64,000 bases of DNA from Typhlomys cinereus (GCA_023101885.1 JALPQD010000406.1:1178001-1242000), one strand, 5' to 3'. Shown: positions 24,040 through 35,494, numbered from the stretch's first letter. The notes: generated by a model from the sequence alone, not told the origin. Made by a program: numbers and translations.

Positions 24040-24420
24040 ATTGTTGTATTTAGTCTTCTTTTTGCTATAAGACAATATTCATGCACAATCTTTTCAGAGG
24101 GTAAAGGGAGATTTATTTAGTTTATGGATACAGAAGGGATACAATCCATTATGGCAGGAATTATGGCTGGAGACAGAAATAGGGGACCATTTCAATTCAC
24201 CACAGACATCATCAAGGAAAAAACAGTGATAGCAACAGGGAAGGAATCACGATCACACTACCAATCCTGAAGACCTGCCCCTTGTGACACCTTCTTCATC
24301 AAGTCTCGACCTTCTAAAGGTGCCACAACCTTCTTAAACATTAGCAACATTTGAGGATTCAAAAGTATGAACCTGGGGGGCAATTCACATTAACTCATGG
24401 CAGTGGTCAATGTCACACTT
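24040..24420 (-). repeat. MaLR-type LTR, minus strand
   Basis: In order on the plus strand: ggagatttatttagtttatg, aatccattatggcagg, cctgccccttgtgacacc, a ttcttcatcaag block, aaaggtgccacaaccttc and cctggggggcaattcac. This is the inverted MT/ORR1-type arrangement (stretches resembling gtgacacacttcctccaac, aatagtgccac and gggggccaattc). L1 copy B inserted right beside it. Confidence 0.6.
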
Positions 24421-24430
24421 TGTTAATTGA

Positions 24431-25428
24431 TTTTTTTTTATTTCAGCTCATACAAACTTATTAGGTACACCAGTTCCCTCCCTCCCTCCTCCTCCCCCCG
24501 TACCCCCTGCTCCCCCTCCCCCACCCATCTCCCTCCCCATCCCCCAGTGCCTCCCACCCCAATTCCCAGAGAGTCCTTTCTTGTGCATGTCTGATTTTCC
24601 TCTGGGCCCTCCTCTCCGATGATGTACAAGGACCCAGTGGCCTTTCCCGAACCCTTTCCCGTGTTCCCCTTAGGTATAGGAACACTGCTGTGGCTGCCAA
24701 TCCTTTGCCTCCAAGGATCTTGGTGCCTTTAGCAGATGCTAGACTTTGTGAGGTCAACAGTGTGTTGGACAATGCGCAGGGCATGCAAAGTCCAATTATG
24801 ATTGCTTCAGCCCTAACTAGTATAGAGTATCTTACATATCATTGCTCCTCCCATCCTTATGCTCTTACACTCTTACCGCCCCCTCTTCTGCAAATTTCCC
24901 TGAGCTTCAAGATGGGGAGAGACTAAGCTGGTCTAGTTCTAGGTGGTTGATAGAGAGTCTCTGAAGTTCTGGATTGTGGTTTGTTGATTTTCTTTTGCAG
25001 TTTTGCTGCTCCTGCAATGCCCTTCACTCCATCCTGGTGGGCACTGTATGTTACCCCCTGGCCAGAGACAAAAAGCTGTTAGAGTCTTGTGATAAAAGCA
25101 CATTCAAAGGTAGATGTAATAAAAGTGGGAAACCACAGTGAGGGAGGTGTCTATCACCCATTTGCAAAATTGTTACTTTTTATCTGCCAGACTATAGGCC
25201 CTCCTCTTCTGGTGAGATCACTCCCCCTCAGTAGTAAATGATCAGGAACAAAAGTCTGTGAACTTAATCAGATGTCTCATTACTTATTTGGGTCCTTGGT
25301 GGAGGCTTATTTTCCCTGCTGTAACATGGTCCCTTCTCTCCTTCTTTCTGGTGTGGCCCTCCTACCCCATTCCTCCTGTTCATAATCTTTGGAATTACTG
25401 TCTCTAGGTGGGCTGGGTGGGTTTGGTA
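24431..25428 (-). other. 3' UTR of L1 copy B, with polypurine tract
   Basis: A C/T-rich plus-strand tract at about 24475-24560 (G/A-rich in the RNA sense) contains many runs of three or more C, so the RNA strand can in principle form G-quadruplexes. The 230-nt intron-like segment 25058-25287 is retained here. Confidence 0.85.
25058..25287 (-). other. Retained intron-like segment in L1 copy B 3' UTR
   Basis: On the minus strand the segment ends in tttttgtctctggccag before ggggtaac. It has a ctctaac branch-point-like motif whose A lies 21 nt before the end. The 5' end reads caa/ataagtaatgag, so this copy has A where C and D have the G of GT. Copy A lacks exactly this segment. Confidence 0.65.
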
Positions 25429-28400
25429 CTAGGAGCCACCTATTAGGGAGTACATACGGCGCTTAATTTTCTGTGTCTGGGATACTTCACTTAATATAAT
25501 TGTTTCTAATGACATCCATTTCCCGGCAAATTCCAGTAATTCATCATTTTTGATGGCTGAGTAGTACTCCATTGTATAGATGTACCACCGTTTCCTTATC
25601 CACTCGTCAACTGTTGGACATTTGGGCTGATTCCATGACTTTGCTATTGTAAACAGTGCTGCTATGAACATGGTCGTGCTTGTGCTATCGAGGTGAACCT
25701 CTGCTGTATGGGGGGTTATTCTCAAAAGTGGAATAGCAGGGTCATATGGCATTTCAATCTTTAATTTCTTTTAGAATCTCCAGATGGCTCGCCAGAGTGG
25801 CTGTATGAGCCTGCATTCCCACCAGCAATGTAGGAGAGTTCCCCTCTCTCCACATCCTCTCCAGCATTTGTCGTTGTTTGTATTGTGGATTTTTGCCATC
25901 CTGACCGGGGTGAGATGATATCTCAGGGAAGTTTTGATTTGCATTTCCCTGATGGCTAAAGAAGTGGAGCATTTTTTAAGATATTTGTTAGACATTTTAA
26001 TTTCATCCCTGGTAAAGTTTCTTTTAAGTTCCAGTGCCCATTTTTTAATTGGGCCATTGGTTTCCTTGGTGTTTAGTTTTCTAAGTTCTTTGTGCTCTCT
26101 GGACAATAGAACTCTATCAGATATGTGGTTAGTGAAGATTTTCTCCCATTCTGTGGGTTGCCTTTGAGCTCGTGTGACAATCTCTTTATCTGAACAGAAG
26201 CTCTTTAATTTCACAAGATCCCAACTGTTGAGAGTTGGTAGCAGTGACTGTGCCATTGGATGTCTGTTTAGGAACTGGTTGGCCTAGCCCAATTAGCTCG
26301 AGGGAGTTCCCTATCCTTTCAACTATGGTTTTTATAGTCTCTGGCCTGATATCAAGGTCCTTGATCCATTTGGAATTAAGTCTTGTACATGGTGACAAGT
26401 ACAGGTCCAGCTTTAATCTTCTGCATGTGGAGATCCAGTTTTGCCAGCACCATTCGTTGAAGATGCTGTTCTTTTTCCATTGGATTCTTTGGGCCCCTTT
26501 GTCAAAGACCAAATGGCTGTAATTTTGTGGGCTTATATCTGGGTCTTCAATCCTTATCCATTGATCTGTGTGTCTATTTTGGAGCCAGTACCAGGCTGTC
26601 TTTACAACTATGGATTTGTAGTATAAACTAAGGTTTGGTATGGTTATACCTCCAGCTGTGTTTTTGTTACTCAGGATTGTTTTTGCTATCCTGGTTCTTT
26701 TGTGCCTCCATATGAATGTTGAGATTGTTTGGTCAACTTCTTTGAAGAATTGCTTTGGGATTTTGATTGGTATAGCATTGAATCTGTATATTGCCAGGAA
26801 CAAGGGAGGTCTTTCCACCTTCTGATGTCTTCTGCTATTTCTTTCTTTAGGGTTTTAAAGTTTTCATTGTAAAGGTCTTTTACCTCCTTAGTTGGTTTAT
26901 ACCAAGGTATTTCATTTTTTTAGGGGCTATAATAAATGGTATTGTTTCTCTCAAGGCTTTTTCACTTCTTTCACTCTGGGCATATAGGAAGGCCTCTGAT
27001 TTTTGCACATTTATTTTGTATCCTGCCACCCTGCTGAACTTCTCAATTAGTTCCAGGAGCTTCCTGGTGGAGTTTTTGGGATCACTCAGGTATAAGATCA
27101 TGTCATCTGCAAATAGGGATAGCTTGATTTCTTCCTTGCCGATTTGAATCCCTCTTATGTCCCTTTCTTGTCTTATGGCTTCAGCTAAGACTTCAAGTAC
27201 AATATTGAATAGAAGTGGTGAGAGTGGACAGCCTTGTCTATTTCCTGATTGAAGTGGGAATGCCTCCAATTGTTCCCCATTGAGCATAATCCTTGCTGTG
27301 GGCTTGTTGTATATAGCTTTTATTATAGTGATAAAGGTTCCTTCCATTCCTACTGTCTCTAGCGTTTTGATCATAAAAGGCTGTTGGACCTTGTCAAAAG
27401 TTTTTTCTGCATCTATCGAGAGTATGGTCTTGGACTTCGGACTGGTTTACATGATGAATTACATTTATTGATTTGCGTATGTTGAACCAACCTTGTGTGC
27501 CGGGGATGAAGCCTACTTGGTCCCCATGAATGATCTTTTTAATATGTTTTTGAATCCGATTTGCTAAGACTTTGTTGAGAATCTTTGCGTCTGTGTTCAT
27601 CAGGGAGATCGGCCTATAGTTTTCTTTTTTAAGCGAATCTTTATTAGGTTTTGGGATTAAAACGATATTAGCTTCATAGAAGGAATTTGGTAGTGTTCCT
27701 TCCTTTGCTATTTGATGGAACAGTTTAAGGAGTATTGGTGTTATTAACTCCTTAAATGTCTGGTAGAACTCTGTGCTGAATCCATCTGGTCCAGGACTTT
27801 TTTTGGTGGGAAGATTCAAGATTACTTCCTCAATTTCCTTATATGTTATAGGACTATTTAAATAATTCACAACTTCCTGATTCAATTTAGGTAAGTTGTG
27901 TTTACTTAGAAATTCATCCATCTCTTTTGTGTTATCAAACTTCATAGAGTATAAGTTTTTGAAATATGATGTTATAATTCTCTGGATTTATTGGGTATCA
28001 GTAGTGATAACTCCATGTTCATTTCTGATTTTGTTAATTTGGGTTTTCTCTCTCCTGCTTTTGGTTAATTTAGCTAGGGGCGTATCAATCTTATTGATTT
28101 TTTCAAAGAACCAGCTTTTTGACTGGTTGGTTTTTTCTATCGTTTTCTTAATCTCGATTTCAGATATTTCTCCCCTTATTTTGCTAATCTCCTCTCTTCT
28201 ACTACTTTTGGGATCAGATTGCTCTAGTTTCTCTAAAGCTTTAAGCTGCATTGTTAAGTTGTTTATTTCTGATGTTTCCATTTTTTTGATGTAGGCATTA
28301 AGAGCTATGAACTTACCTCTTAGAACAGCTTTCATTGTGTCCCAGAGATTTTGGTAAGTTGTATTTTCGTTATCATTCACTTTCAGGAAATCTTGAATTT

Positions 28401-29205
28401 CCTTTTTAATTTCTTCCTGAATCCAGTTCTCATTCAGCATCATAGTGTTAAGTTTCCAGGAGTTAGTGTATTTTCTCTTGTTTGATGTGTTGTGGATGTC
28501 CAGCTTTAGGCCGTGATGGTCTGATAGGGCACAGGTTAGAATTTCAACTTTCTTGTATATGTGTAGATTCATTTTGTGGCCCAATATGTGATCTATTTTG
28601 GAGAAAGTTCCGTGTGCTGCTGAGAAAAATGTGTATTCTTTGTTGCGTGAGTGAAAAGTTCGATAGAGATCTGTAAGGTCCATTTCTTTCAGGGTTTGAT
28701 TAAGTTCCAAAGTGTCTCTGTTAAGCTTTTGACCTGTTGATCTATCCCATGTTGAGAGGGCGGTGTTGAAGTCCCCAAGAATTATCGTTTGGGCATTGAT
28801 TTCTTGCTTTAGACGCTGTAGGGTTTTCTTAAGGAATGTGGAGGGGCCCGTATTGGGTGCATATATGTTCAGTATTGTGAAGTCTTCCTGGTGAATTGTA
28901 CCTGTGACTAAAATGTAGTATCCATCCGTGTCTCTTATAATTTTTGTTGGTTTGAAATCCACTTTGTCTGATAGCACAATGGCTACCCCTGCCTGTTTTC
29001 TGCTTCCATTTGCTTGTAGAATTGTTGACCAGCCTTTTATTTTTAGAGCGTGCCTATCTTTCGTGGTGAGATGGGTTTCCTGCAGGCAGCAGATTGATGG
29101 ATTGTGATTTTTAATCCATGTTTGTAATCTGTGTCTCTTGATCGGTGAATTAATTCCATTAACATTTAGTGTTATAATGGAGAAACTATTGTTAATTCCA
29201 GACAT
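25429..29205 (-). pseudogene. L1 ORF2 (endonuclease and reverse transcriptase), copy B, broken
   Basis: The frame starts at the Met at 29205 and stays open for 405 codons (to 27988), covering the AP-like endonuclease and linker. Catalytic blocks are all visible: [21 protein letters not shown] and [12 protein letters not shown] then interrupts it, the same as in copy A. The RT N-terminal part (27394-27945) follows in frame. A 5-nt deletion near 27425, against copy A, shifts the frame before AEKAFDK. The palm with [10 protein letters not shown] (26880-27374) continues, and a deletion of about 43 nt lies near 26794. The C-terminal parts sit in frames 26186-26818, 25771-26256 and 25429-25752. Total span about 3.78 kb, close to the usual 1,260-1,280 codons. 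Confidence 0.93.
27988..29205 (-). CDS. Open L1 endonuclease-linker frame (405 codons) within broken ORF2
   Basis: The longest open frame in the window that retains a full set of recognisable catalytic blocks. The endonuclease occupies about residues 1-240 and a charged linker follows ([11 protein letters not shown] and [10 protein letters not shown] regions). The endonuclease nicks target DNA to prime reverse transcription in intact L1s. Here the frame ends at a premature TAA before the RT, so any product would be an endonuclease-only protein. Nothing shows that it is expressed. Treat it as part of the pseudogene and not as a host gene. Confidence 0.7.
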   Translation of the reverse strand: MSGINNSFSIITLNVNGINSPIKRHRLQTWIKNHNPSICCLQETHLTTKDRHALKIKGWSTILQANGSRKQAGVAIVLSDKVDFKPTKIIRDTDGYYILVTGTIHQEDFTILNIYAPNTGPSTFLKKTLQRLKQEINAQTIILGDFNTALSTWDRSTGQKLNRDTLELNQTLKEMDLTDLYRTFHSRNKEYTFFSAAHGTFSKIDHILGHKMNLHIYKKVEILTCALSDHHGLKLDIHNTSNKRKYTNSWKLNTMMLNENWIQEEIKKEIQDFLKVNDNENTTYQNLWDTMKAVLRGKFIALNAYIKKMETSEINNLTMQLKALEKLEQSDPKSSRREEISKIRGEISEIEIKKTIEKTNQSKSWFFEKINKIDTPLAKLTKSRREKTQINKIRNEHGVITTDTQ

Positions 29206-29255
29206 TTATTATGTTTAGTAGCTTTTATAAGTATATTGCTTCGTTTATAATGATG

Positions 29256-30323
29256 TTATACTTGCCTTCTGTTCTCCTGGATATGCCTGTTTTTTTCTTC
29301 ACGCTTGAGTATCATTTCTAGCATTTTTTGAAGGCCTGGTTTGGTGGCCATGTATCCCTTAAAGTTGTCTTTGTGCTGGAAAATTTTTCTTTCTCCCTCG
29401 ATCATGACTGATAGTTTTGCAGGGTAAATCAGCCTGGGTTGACACTTTTGCTCATTCAATACTTGAAGTATGTCTCTCCAAGCTCTTCTTGCTTTTACTG
29501 TTTTGACTGAGAAGTCATTTGTTATTTTAATAGGTTTACCTTTAAAAGTGGCTTGTTTTTTCTCCCTTGAAGCTCTCAGCACCAGTTCTTTATCTTGAAT
29601 GTGGAGTGTTTTAACTATTATTTGCCGCGGCGTGCTTCTATTTTGGTCGTGTCTGTTTGGGGTGCGGAATGCCTTTTGTATATGGATGGGCCTCTCTTCT
29701 TTTAGATGAGGAAAGTTTGCCTTGATGATCGTTTGAAAAAATTCCCAGGGGTGGTATTTTGAGATTCTTGCTCTGGTATTCCATGAATACGCATGTTAGG
29801 CTTTTTCAGGGTGTCCCATATCTCTTGGATATTTTTCTCAAGTATCTTTTTGGCTTTAACAACCTCTTCCATTGAGGTGGTTAGTACTCCCACTTTATCT
29901 TCAAGGTCTGAAATTCTGTTTTCTGCTTCGTTAGTTCTGTTGATAAGACTCTCTGTGGCGTTCTGGGTTGAAGATAACTTGTCTTTTTAGCTCAGTTTTA
30001 AACTCTGCTTGAGTTTGTTTTAACTGCTCTATGCCACTTTTTGTTTCTTGCACTGTTTTTCTCAACTCCTCCAGATGTCTGTTGTGTTCCTCTTCAAAGC
30101 GATTGATTCAATTATGTAATTCCTCCCTGATTTCCTTTCATAGTATTGAACATGGTAATGATCATATTTTGAAAGTCTTTATCCTGGGTGGGGCTTTCTT
30201 GGCCTTTTTCCGTGGGTTTGTTCTTGTTGGAGTCTAACATATGGGATTAATTTCTTCAGTGAGAAATTTGTTTACTTGAGTGTTGCTTCTCATGGATTTG
30301 CACTTTGACTTTGGCATTGTCAT
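29256..30323 (-). pseudogene. L1 ORF1 (RNA-binding chaperone), copy B, broken
   Basis: The likely start is the Met at 30323 (reading MTMPKSKCKSMRSNTQ), about 1.07 kb before the stop at 29256. This is near the usual 350-370 codons. Stops appear within the first 40 codons, and the rest is spread over several frames. A middle piece (29702-29893) reads EEVVKAKKILEKNIQEIWDTL and then NMRIHGIPEQ, matching the coiled-coil to RRM transition. The C-terminal piece (29256-29582) reads ARRAWRDILQVL and CQPRLIYPAKLS, the C-terminal domain. In intact L1s the protein trimerises and coats L1 RNA. Dead here. Confidence 0.88.
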
Positions 30324-30665
30324 TTTAACTCTTAAGATCTCTCAATTTCACTAAACTGAGTTATTTGGCATGGGGTCCTGGTGGGCGGGGCGGGTGGAGA
30401 CTTACCTAGTCGTGGGGTGAGGCCAGGCTGGACCGTGCGGGGCGCATCCCAACCAGTGGAGCGGGGTGGGGTGCAAAGGGGGGATGGGGGCGACGGCGTG
30501 GAGCTATTTAACCCGAGGGCAGCTGGGGCTGGGTCCGGGTGCAGGGGGAGGTCCTCCTCGTCCCTCGGCCCCGCGCAGCGCGGCTCCGGCTGGATGGTGG
30601 GAGTCGGAGCCGAGTCCCTGTGGGCCGACCTGGGGTCCTGGTGGTCGGTGCGGGGGGGGGGGGGG
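30324..30665 (-). promoter_or_regulatory. L1 copy B 5' UTR, GC-rich internal promoter region
   Basis: About 340 nt with far higher GC than anything around it and many CpG dinucleotides, placed directly upstream of ORF1. L1 5' UTRs carry the internal RNA polymerase II promoter. A 14-nt block (tggggtcctggtgg) occurs at 30371-30384 and 30631-30644, 260 nt apart, which may mark monomer-type repeats. The three plus-strand and one minus-strand open frames here come from the GC-rich composition. Confidence 0.8.
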
Positions 30666-31114
30666 ACACGTGTCATGTACTTCTCTGGAATGTGGGAAAC
30701 TTCTGGTTTTATTCTAAATCAGTATAATATGTCAAAAGTAAAGGAATGTCATTTCATTGATTACATCATGATACAGACACTTCCATTTTGCAGAAAGTAG
30801 AGAGATTATCCTACTGGCCTTGAGGAAATAATCATCCTTGCATGTAGTTAACAACTTAGTGATATAGCTGAGATGTGACAGTGGCATCTGATATCTTAAG
30901 GCATCCTTCAATAACACGTGAAAAACTGAACCCTTCAACTTTATATGACTTGCAAAATAGGTTTTGCTACAGTTGAGCATCCAGAATAAATTACATTCCA
31001 GATGAACCTTTCTTGAAATATTGGAAGGCTCTCAATTCTAAATAATGAACACTGCCATCATCCAGGAAAGGAGTGCTCTTGTTTGAACAATGAGATAGAA
31101 ATGCTTGTTGGAAA
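30666..31114. other. Unassigned AT-rich sequence
   Basis: Nothing recognisable between the two L1 pieces. Confidence 0.5.
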
Positions 31115-31720
31115 ATCATAACTCAGAACACCAAAGACCCTACATTAATCACCTGGAACCAAACCAGCCAAATCGCTCCCCATCCTAAAGCTCAGGGAAC
31201 CTTGCAAAAGAAAGAGTGGCAAGATTGTAAGAGCCTAAAGATGGGGAGGACCAACGATATGCAAGATACTCTACACAAGTTAGGGCTGCAGTAGCCATAA
31301 CTGGACTTTGCATGACCTGCACAATGGCTGACATGTCAACTACCCCCCAAAGTCTAGCACGGATCACAGGGGAGAAGGCTCCAGGCAGTAGAATTCTTAG
31401 AGGCAAGGGATTAACAGACATAACAGAGTTCCCATATTAATGGGGAGCCTAAAAAAGGGCTCTGGGCTATGCCACTGAGTCCTTACTCTCACTAGGGTGG
31501 AGGATTCAGAAGGAGGTTTAGCATTTACACAAAAGGATGCTCCAGGGGATGAGAGGGAGGAAGGAGGAGGCACTGGGAAAATGGGAGGCAGGAGGGGGGT
31601 GAAAGGAAGGGGAAAAGGGAAGAAGCGTGCAAGGGGAAAGGCAGGAGGGAGGGAAAGGACAGGGGTACCTATTGAGCTTATATGATTGAGAAAAAAATTA
31701 AATGTGGGAGAAAAAAAAGT
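31115..31720 (+). mobile_element. 5'-truncated LINE-1 3' UTR (copy F)
   Basis: It starts at the ataactcagaacaccaaagac block of the family's 3' UTR, downstream of the intron-like segment. It continues through ccccatcctaaagctcaggg, a gtaagagcctaaagatgggg block, a polypurine tract (about 31540-31660) and gagcttatatgattgag with an A-rich end. It is more diverged than copies A-C. No target duplication was found. Confidence 0.85.
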
Positions 31721-34329
31721 TCATGTTAATTTGTATCAAACATAATATTTTCCATGGATATCATCCTAAAACTAATCTCTCTAAGCTTTGTCACATGCAA
31801 GACAGAGCTTAAATATTTCAGCAGGCATGTAATTGTCTTCTTTTTATTAATTTAAAATTTCACAAATGTACATATAATGTAATATGATCATCTCTTACCT
31901 TCTCACTTCTGGATGTTTCACCAACCAATTAAGATTTTTCCCATCCTCCTTCCTCTCTTCTCTTTTTTTGTTTTCAAAACAAGGGCTATAGTATAAAATA
32001 ATATATTAGGAATATAAGAAAATACATTTAGGATGCAGATAGTTATGATTGATCTGCTACTACTTGGTTAAGAACTCATAATAAAGTTAAAGAACAGAAG
32101 TCTCTTCTGGTCCTAAATAAACACACTATGTGAGTTTACTCATGAGAATACTGTCTGTCCATGAATGGACATCTGTGTGGTGAGAATACCAACTTGAATA
32201 TTAGAGGCCAAGCATGTTTGAGCTCCTCTGTACAATAGCCCACCAGAGACCACCTGCAGTGTGAGCACGTGGATCCCAGCACAGTAGAGTCTTCACATGG
32301 CAATTATGGGGATGGCAGATACCGTGGTATGTCAGGCTACTAGTACACATTAAAATGTTCATACCTAGTGCAGACATAAACCCTCTCATCAATGCCACCT
32401 GCTGACTCATGTGGCACAGCAGCTGCATGTTCAAAACCTCTGAGGGCAAGTGTCTTTATTAAATAGACTCTTGCTTCCTTCTATAGCCTTCACTTTCTAA
32501 AACAGTTTCCATTATAGTGTGTACCATGCTCTTTCGCCATTTGTTTTCAACCTTGAAAAATTCCCTTATGAAGGAGTACAAAAAATTCATCATTCTGATT
32601 GTGTATTTATTCCCCACAAAGTTCATTGCCTGTAATTCTGTGAAACATTCCCCTCACCACCCAACAATCTAACTACCAAGCCTAAACTAATTATCTTTAG
32701 TCTTCTACTCTTAGCACAGCCTGTTCACATGAAAGATTACAATTACAGCATTGTCTTGCACAGCAAGTTCACTCTACTAGATCCTAATGTGAATCACATG
32801 AAGTTGAAGGCTAGAGTCTACTGTAATCTGTATGTCACATGAACACAATACTGTATATTGAGTGGCTTATGATAACTTATGTCAGGCTTTTCAGAAGGAA
32901 ATCATTTATATTTCAATTAAAATATTATTGATACAAATGGTAACAGTGTTAGTAGAGGGAAAATATACAAAACATGATACTGCTGAAAACATGATGTGTG
33001 GCAACCACTTAAAAGAAATATAAAAAAGGAGGGGCAGTAGACTTTGTTGAACTGTGGTAGGTATGTCAGGCTCTGCAGTGCATTTGTATTTTCCATTTGT
33101 TCCATGATGCTCCTTCATTATCTGCTGTTTCATGCTGGGCTAATGAACACAGTTACACAGAGTTCTACTTGGGTGCGATGCCTGTATGAATCACCTGTTG
33201 TGATCCGTTTCCATCGAAGATAATTCAATTACTAAGTAAATAGACAATCATAAATTTCATAATAACCTGCTTTAAAGTGTGCTATAAAGTGAACACATTT
33301 TAGGAGTTTTTTAAAAAACCAATCGTCTATTACACTTTCAATTTCATTAAAGAGAAGCCTTATTGTTTTACAGTTTTTCATCACTTTCTGGGAAATGAGT
33401 TTTAACCAATTGGATAGCATCCAGATTTACATTTCAAGACCTCACTTGAGATAACATTTCATTAATGATTCTACTCTACTCTTTTCTAATAAATGTTCTC
33501 CTTTAAAGTACCATTCAATGTGGTGATCACATGCAATTATTTCGTTTTGTCCAATTTAATTTGGTGGAGCAGAAAGAAAATCTAATATATATGATTTTCT
33601 CTAAGAAATGCAGTTAGCAAATAAGCAACTACATAGAAATTATAAGAAATAGGAAGAGTTACACAAAAAGAGTTAACATAATTTATTGAGACAAATTATT
33701 TTTAATAAATGAAAGGCATAGATGTTTGGTATAGGAAAACCACAATAATCCTTTCTATAAAGATAGCCATAGATCTCCCTAAAATTATAAAGAGTTTAGT
33801 TGACAAAGTGAAATACAGAGAGATCACATGGGCTATGAAAAATCGTCATTGCTCATTCTATATTATATTGCTTTCTTCAAAATTACCTTTATCCTCTAGG
33901 AAAATGAACATGTTTAAAAATAGTGCTATTCAAATAGTGAGGTAACATGGCATTGAGGCAGGATATAATAAAGTTTAACTGATAATGTACAGACCAGTAT
34001 GTTGCAGAATCATTAATAGTCTCACATATATATGAAATACCCAGGTGAGATTGGTAAAACAACCAACTACATCAAGGAAAAAGTCCTTGTTAGGAAGCAA
34101 AAATTTGCTTTGCCCTAATCAATTTCCAGACTCCAGAAGTGTGGAGAAATACATGTTTGTTCATGTCACAATATGTGTGGTGCTTTTGGATGATCACCAA
34201 AGAAAATTAACACACTAGCCAATACTTCTGTGGTACTTTTTATATATGGCCCAATACCAAAATGTCCAAATAGTAGCATATTACTTATCTTTTGAAAATT
34301 AAAATTAAATAATTTTATTCTTTAAATTG
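31721..34329. other. Unassigned sequence
   Basis: About 2.6 kb without a supported gene. The stretch 32160-32470 is somewhat richer in GC, with a cagcacagtagagtcttcac block, but I cannot assign it. Frames at 32201-32449, 32906-33133, 33232-33420 and 33709-33945 show no motif. Confidence 0.5.
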
Positions 34330-34575
34330 TATGTGTGTGTGTGTGTGTGTGTGTTTATGTGTATGAATACAGAGGCCAAAAGATCAATACTGGATCTTCC
34401 CTTATTGTTCTCCACCTTAGTTTTCTGAGTCATGTTCTTTTATTGAACCTGAAATTTATCAACTTGCTAGACTGGCTAACTAAGAGGATACCTCTGACTT
34501 TTTACATGGATCAAAATTAGGTCCTTATGATTGCAGTGAACCTTTTTTCACTGAGAAATGTCCCCAGCTCCATCA
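34330..34575 (-). repeat. Diverged B3-like SINE remnant
   Basis: A (GT)n stretch at 34330-34355 is followed by gaatacagaggccaaaagatc, a cttgctagactggctaac block and a final tccccagc. This resembles the inverted body of B3-type rodent SINEs. The head is degraded. Confidence 0.5.
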
Positions 34576-34773
34576 TAAATAATTATGGGAAGCAATTTTA
34601 TGAGTGTGGTAAAAGCTTGGAAATATTCTTAACTAATTCAGGTGGTGTGCTTTTTATCTCTTGATATACTTTTTAACCTTAACATGCATTTTCTCTGATC
34701 TATATCTTGAGAAATGGTATTCTTAGTATGTTCTATTAAAATTAGGATATCTTAATATATCATTAAAATTTAA

Positions 34774-35049
34774 ATGCCATATGACCCTGCTATTCCACTT
34801 TTGGGAATAATCCCCCATACAGTGAAAATTCACCTTGATAGCACAAGCACAACCATGTTCATAATAGCACTGTTTACAATAGCAAAGTCACGGAATCAAC
34901 CCAAATGCCCAACAGTTGACGAGTGCATAAGGAAAATGTGGTACATTTATACAATGGAATACTACTCAGCCATCAAAAATGATGAACTAATGAAATTTGC
35001 CGGGAAATGGATGGAATTAAAGAAAATTATATTGAGTGAAATATCCTAG
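34774..35049 (+). pseudogene. L1 ORF2 C-terminal fragment, copy E
   Basis: Ninety-one codons of the extreme ORF2 C terminus, ending at a premature TAG a few residues earlier than in copies A and B. The N-terminal 90 percent of the protein is absent by 5' truncation, so it has no function. Confidence 0.9.
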
Positions 35050-35262
35050 ACACAGAAAATTAAGTGCCACATGTACTCCCCTAATAGGTGGATCCTAATA
35101 CCAAACCCACTTAGTAACACAGTCAAAGATAAATCACTGTAATACCCATAGTAATTGAAAAGATTATAAACAGAAGGGAAGGGGAAGGAGGGCACCGCCA
35201 GAAACAAGGAGAGAGGGGATCATGCTACAGCAGAGAACACAGGCCACCATCAAGTACTGCAA

Positions 35263-35494
35263 GTAAATAATGAGACATCTGGTTAAGCTCACAGTTGTTC
35301 CTTCCTGGTCACTGGCAACTGATGGGGTTTGATCTCACCAGACAGGGAGGGCATGAAGTATGGCAGATAGAAGGTGACCATCCTGCAAATGGGAGACTGA
35401 CCCTCCCTCACCACAGTGTCCTACTCTTATTCCATCTACCTTTGAATCTACTCTTATAATAAGACTCTATTTAACAACCTTTTATCTCTGGCTA
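35263..35494 (+). other. Retained intron-like segment in L1 copy E 3' UTR
   Basis: It starts actgcaa/gtaaataatgag and ends near ccttttatctctggctaa before ggtgacatcc, with a tttaac branch-point-like motif. Relative to copies B-D the final AG is decayed. Confidence 0.55.

Larger units (their letters stand above)
24431..30665 (-). mobile_element. L1 copy B, essentially full-length LINE-1
   Basis: All L1 parts are present on the minus strand: a GC-rich 5' UTR (30324-30665), ORF1 (about 29256-30323, broken), a short spacer of about 50 nt, ORF2 (25429-29205, broken), a 3' UTR with polypurine tract, and an A tail (plus-strand T run 24431-24439). The length of about 6.2 kb is normal for the family. 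Frameshifts and deletions make it inactive. The 5' boundary is a G14 run on the plus strand (30652-30665). I could not find a matching target duplication, which leaves open a blunt or rearranged insertion, or a mutated duplication. Confidence 0.93.

Noticed and set aside
24461..24784. Arg/Gly-rich minus-strand frames
   Set aside because: They read the polypurine tract of the L1 3' UTR.
27896..28294. 132-residue plus-strand hydrophobic frame, like a membrane protein
   Set aside because: Antisense shadow of the L1 ORF2 linker; the same shadow appears opposite copy A at 16251-16628.
30332..30800. Several GC-rich frames of 60-140 residues, suggestive of a CpG-island first exon
   Set aside because: They lie in the 5' UTR of L1 copy B, directly upstream of ORF1, and overlap on both strands.
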